Assembly: GCA_934278965.1 (NCBI GenBank) | Contig: CAKQWL010000080.1 | Location: 1-5,035, forward strand | Length of the DNA stretch: 5,035 nucleotides | Direction of reading: 5' to 3' | Source of the DNA: an uncultured Clostridia bacterium | GTDB taxonomy: Bacteria > Bacillota > Clostridia > Peptostreptococcales > Anaerovoracaceae | In this document: in pieces, positions 4,994-5,035 of the stretch | Layout of the letters: every line of letters starts with the position of its first letter | Numbering within the stretch: the first letter of the stretch is position 1 | Notes under the pieces: generated by a model | Told to the model about the DNA's origin: nothing | The model's database searches: none | Seen by the model: only the letters and a program-made list of their open reading frames with translations | Position numbers and translations under genes: made by a program

Positions 4994-5035
4994 TGGTACG
5001 CGATCAGGGGTTCGAACCCTGGACACCCTGATTAA
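4994..5035 (-). tRNA. tRNA-Lys, 3' half only (5' part beyond window edge)
   Basis: On the minus strand the last 42 nt of a tRNA are visible. The T arm is CAGGG-TTCGAAC-CCCTG with a perfect 5-bp stem and a standard 7-nt loop. The 3' acceptor strand is ATCGCGT, the discriminator is A, and CCA is encoded. Counting back through a 5-nt variable loop (GTGTC) and a 3' anticodon stem strand (TCAGG) puts A37, A38 and anticodon bases 35-36 = TT at the edge. An NTT anticodon reads Lys (TTT/CTT) or Asn (GTT); the AATCAGGGTGTC context is typical of Clostridia tRNA-Lys. The expected 5' acceptor strand ACGCGAT and the wobble base lie outside the window, so the identity rests on pattern recall. Confidence 0.85.

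Noticed and set aside
1..5035. CRISPR array, insertion sequence, phage or defence genes
   Set aside because: No spaced direct repeats, transposase or integrase motifs, or toxin-antitoxin-like gene pairs are visible on either strand.

Overview
The window looks like chromosome of a low-to-mid-GC anaerobic Firmicute, most likely a gut Clostridium-type bacterium (Lachnospiraceae/Oscillospiraceae-like). Pointers are the Clostridia-style tRNA-Lys 3' half, Firmicute sigma-A promoters with 17-bp spacers, AGGAGG-type ribosome binding sites, a surface protein with three S-layer homology (SLH) domains, and a diderm-free lipoprotein transporter component. The taxonomic call is inference. Every gene I can support is on the minus strand, so the window reads from right (upstream) to left (downstream).

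In transcription order: (1) the 3' half of a tRNA-Lys with encoded CCA (4994-5035), closed by a strong terminator (4965-4987). (2) An SLH-domain surface protein (3071-4813). Its frame is open almost up to the tRNA terminator but has no ATG or GTG start and no signal peptide, so it is probably a 5'-truncated remnant. It ends at a terminator (2993-3021). (3) A solitary amino-acid ABC transporter substrate-binding lipoprotein (1980-2768) with its own promoter (2813-2841). It is followed by a long, hairpin-rich 3' untranslated stretch and a terminator (1766-1787). (4) A small one-pass membrane protein (1220-1657) with a near-consensus promoter (1700-1728). (5) Probably in the same operon, a zinc-ribbon protein with a long acidic tail (1-1131), starting at GTG and running off the left edge.

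The units are mostly independent: each of the first four is bounded by its own terminator and/or promoter, and only the last two look co-transcribed. The long plus-strand open frames (Ser/Pro/Arg-rich) are antisense shadows of the minus-strand genes. I see no CRISPR array, insertion sequence, phage gene or obvious new defence system. The points most worth a second look are the missing N-terminus of the SLH gene beside the tRNA, a 15-bp tandem duplication inside its second SLH domain, the structured RNA-like region after the transporter gene, and the membrane protein/zinc-ribbon pair.
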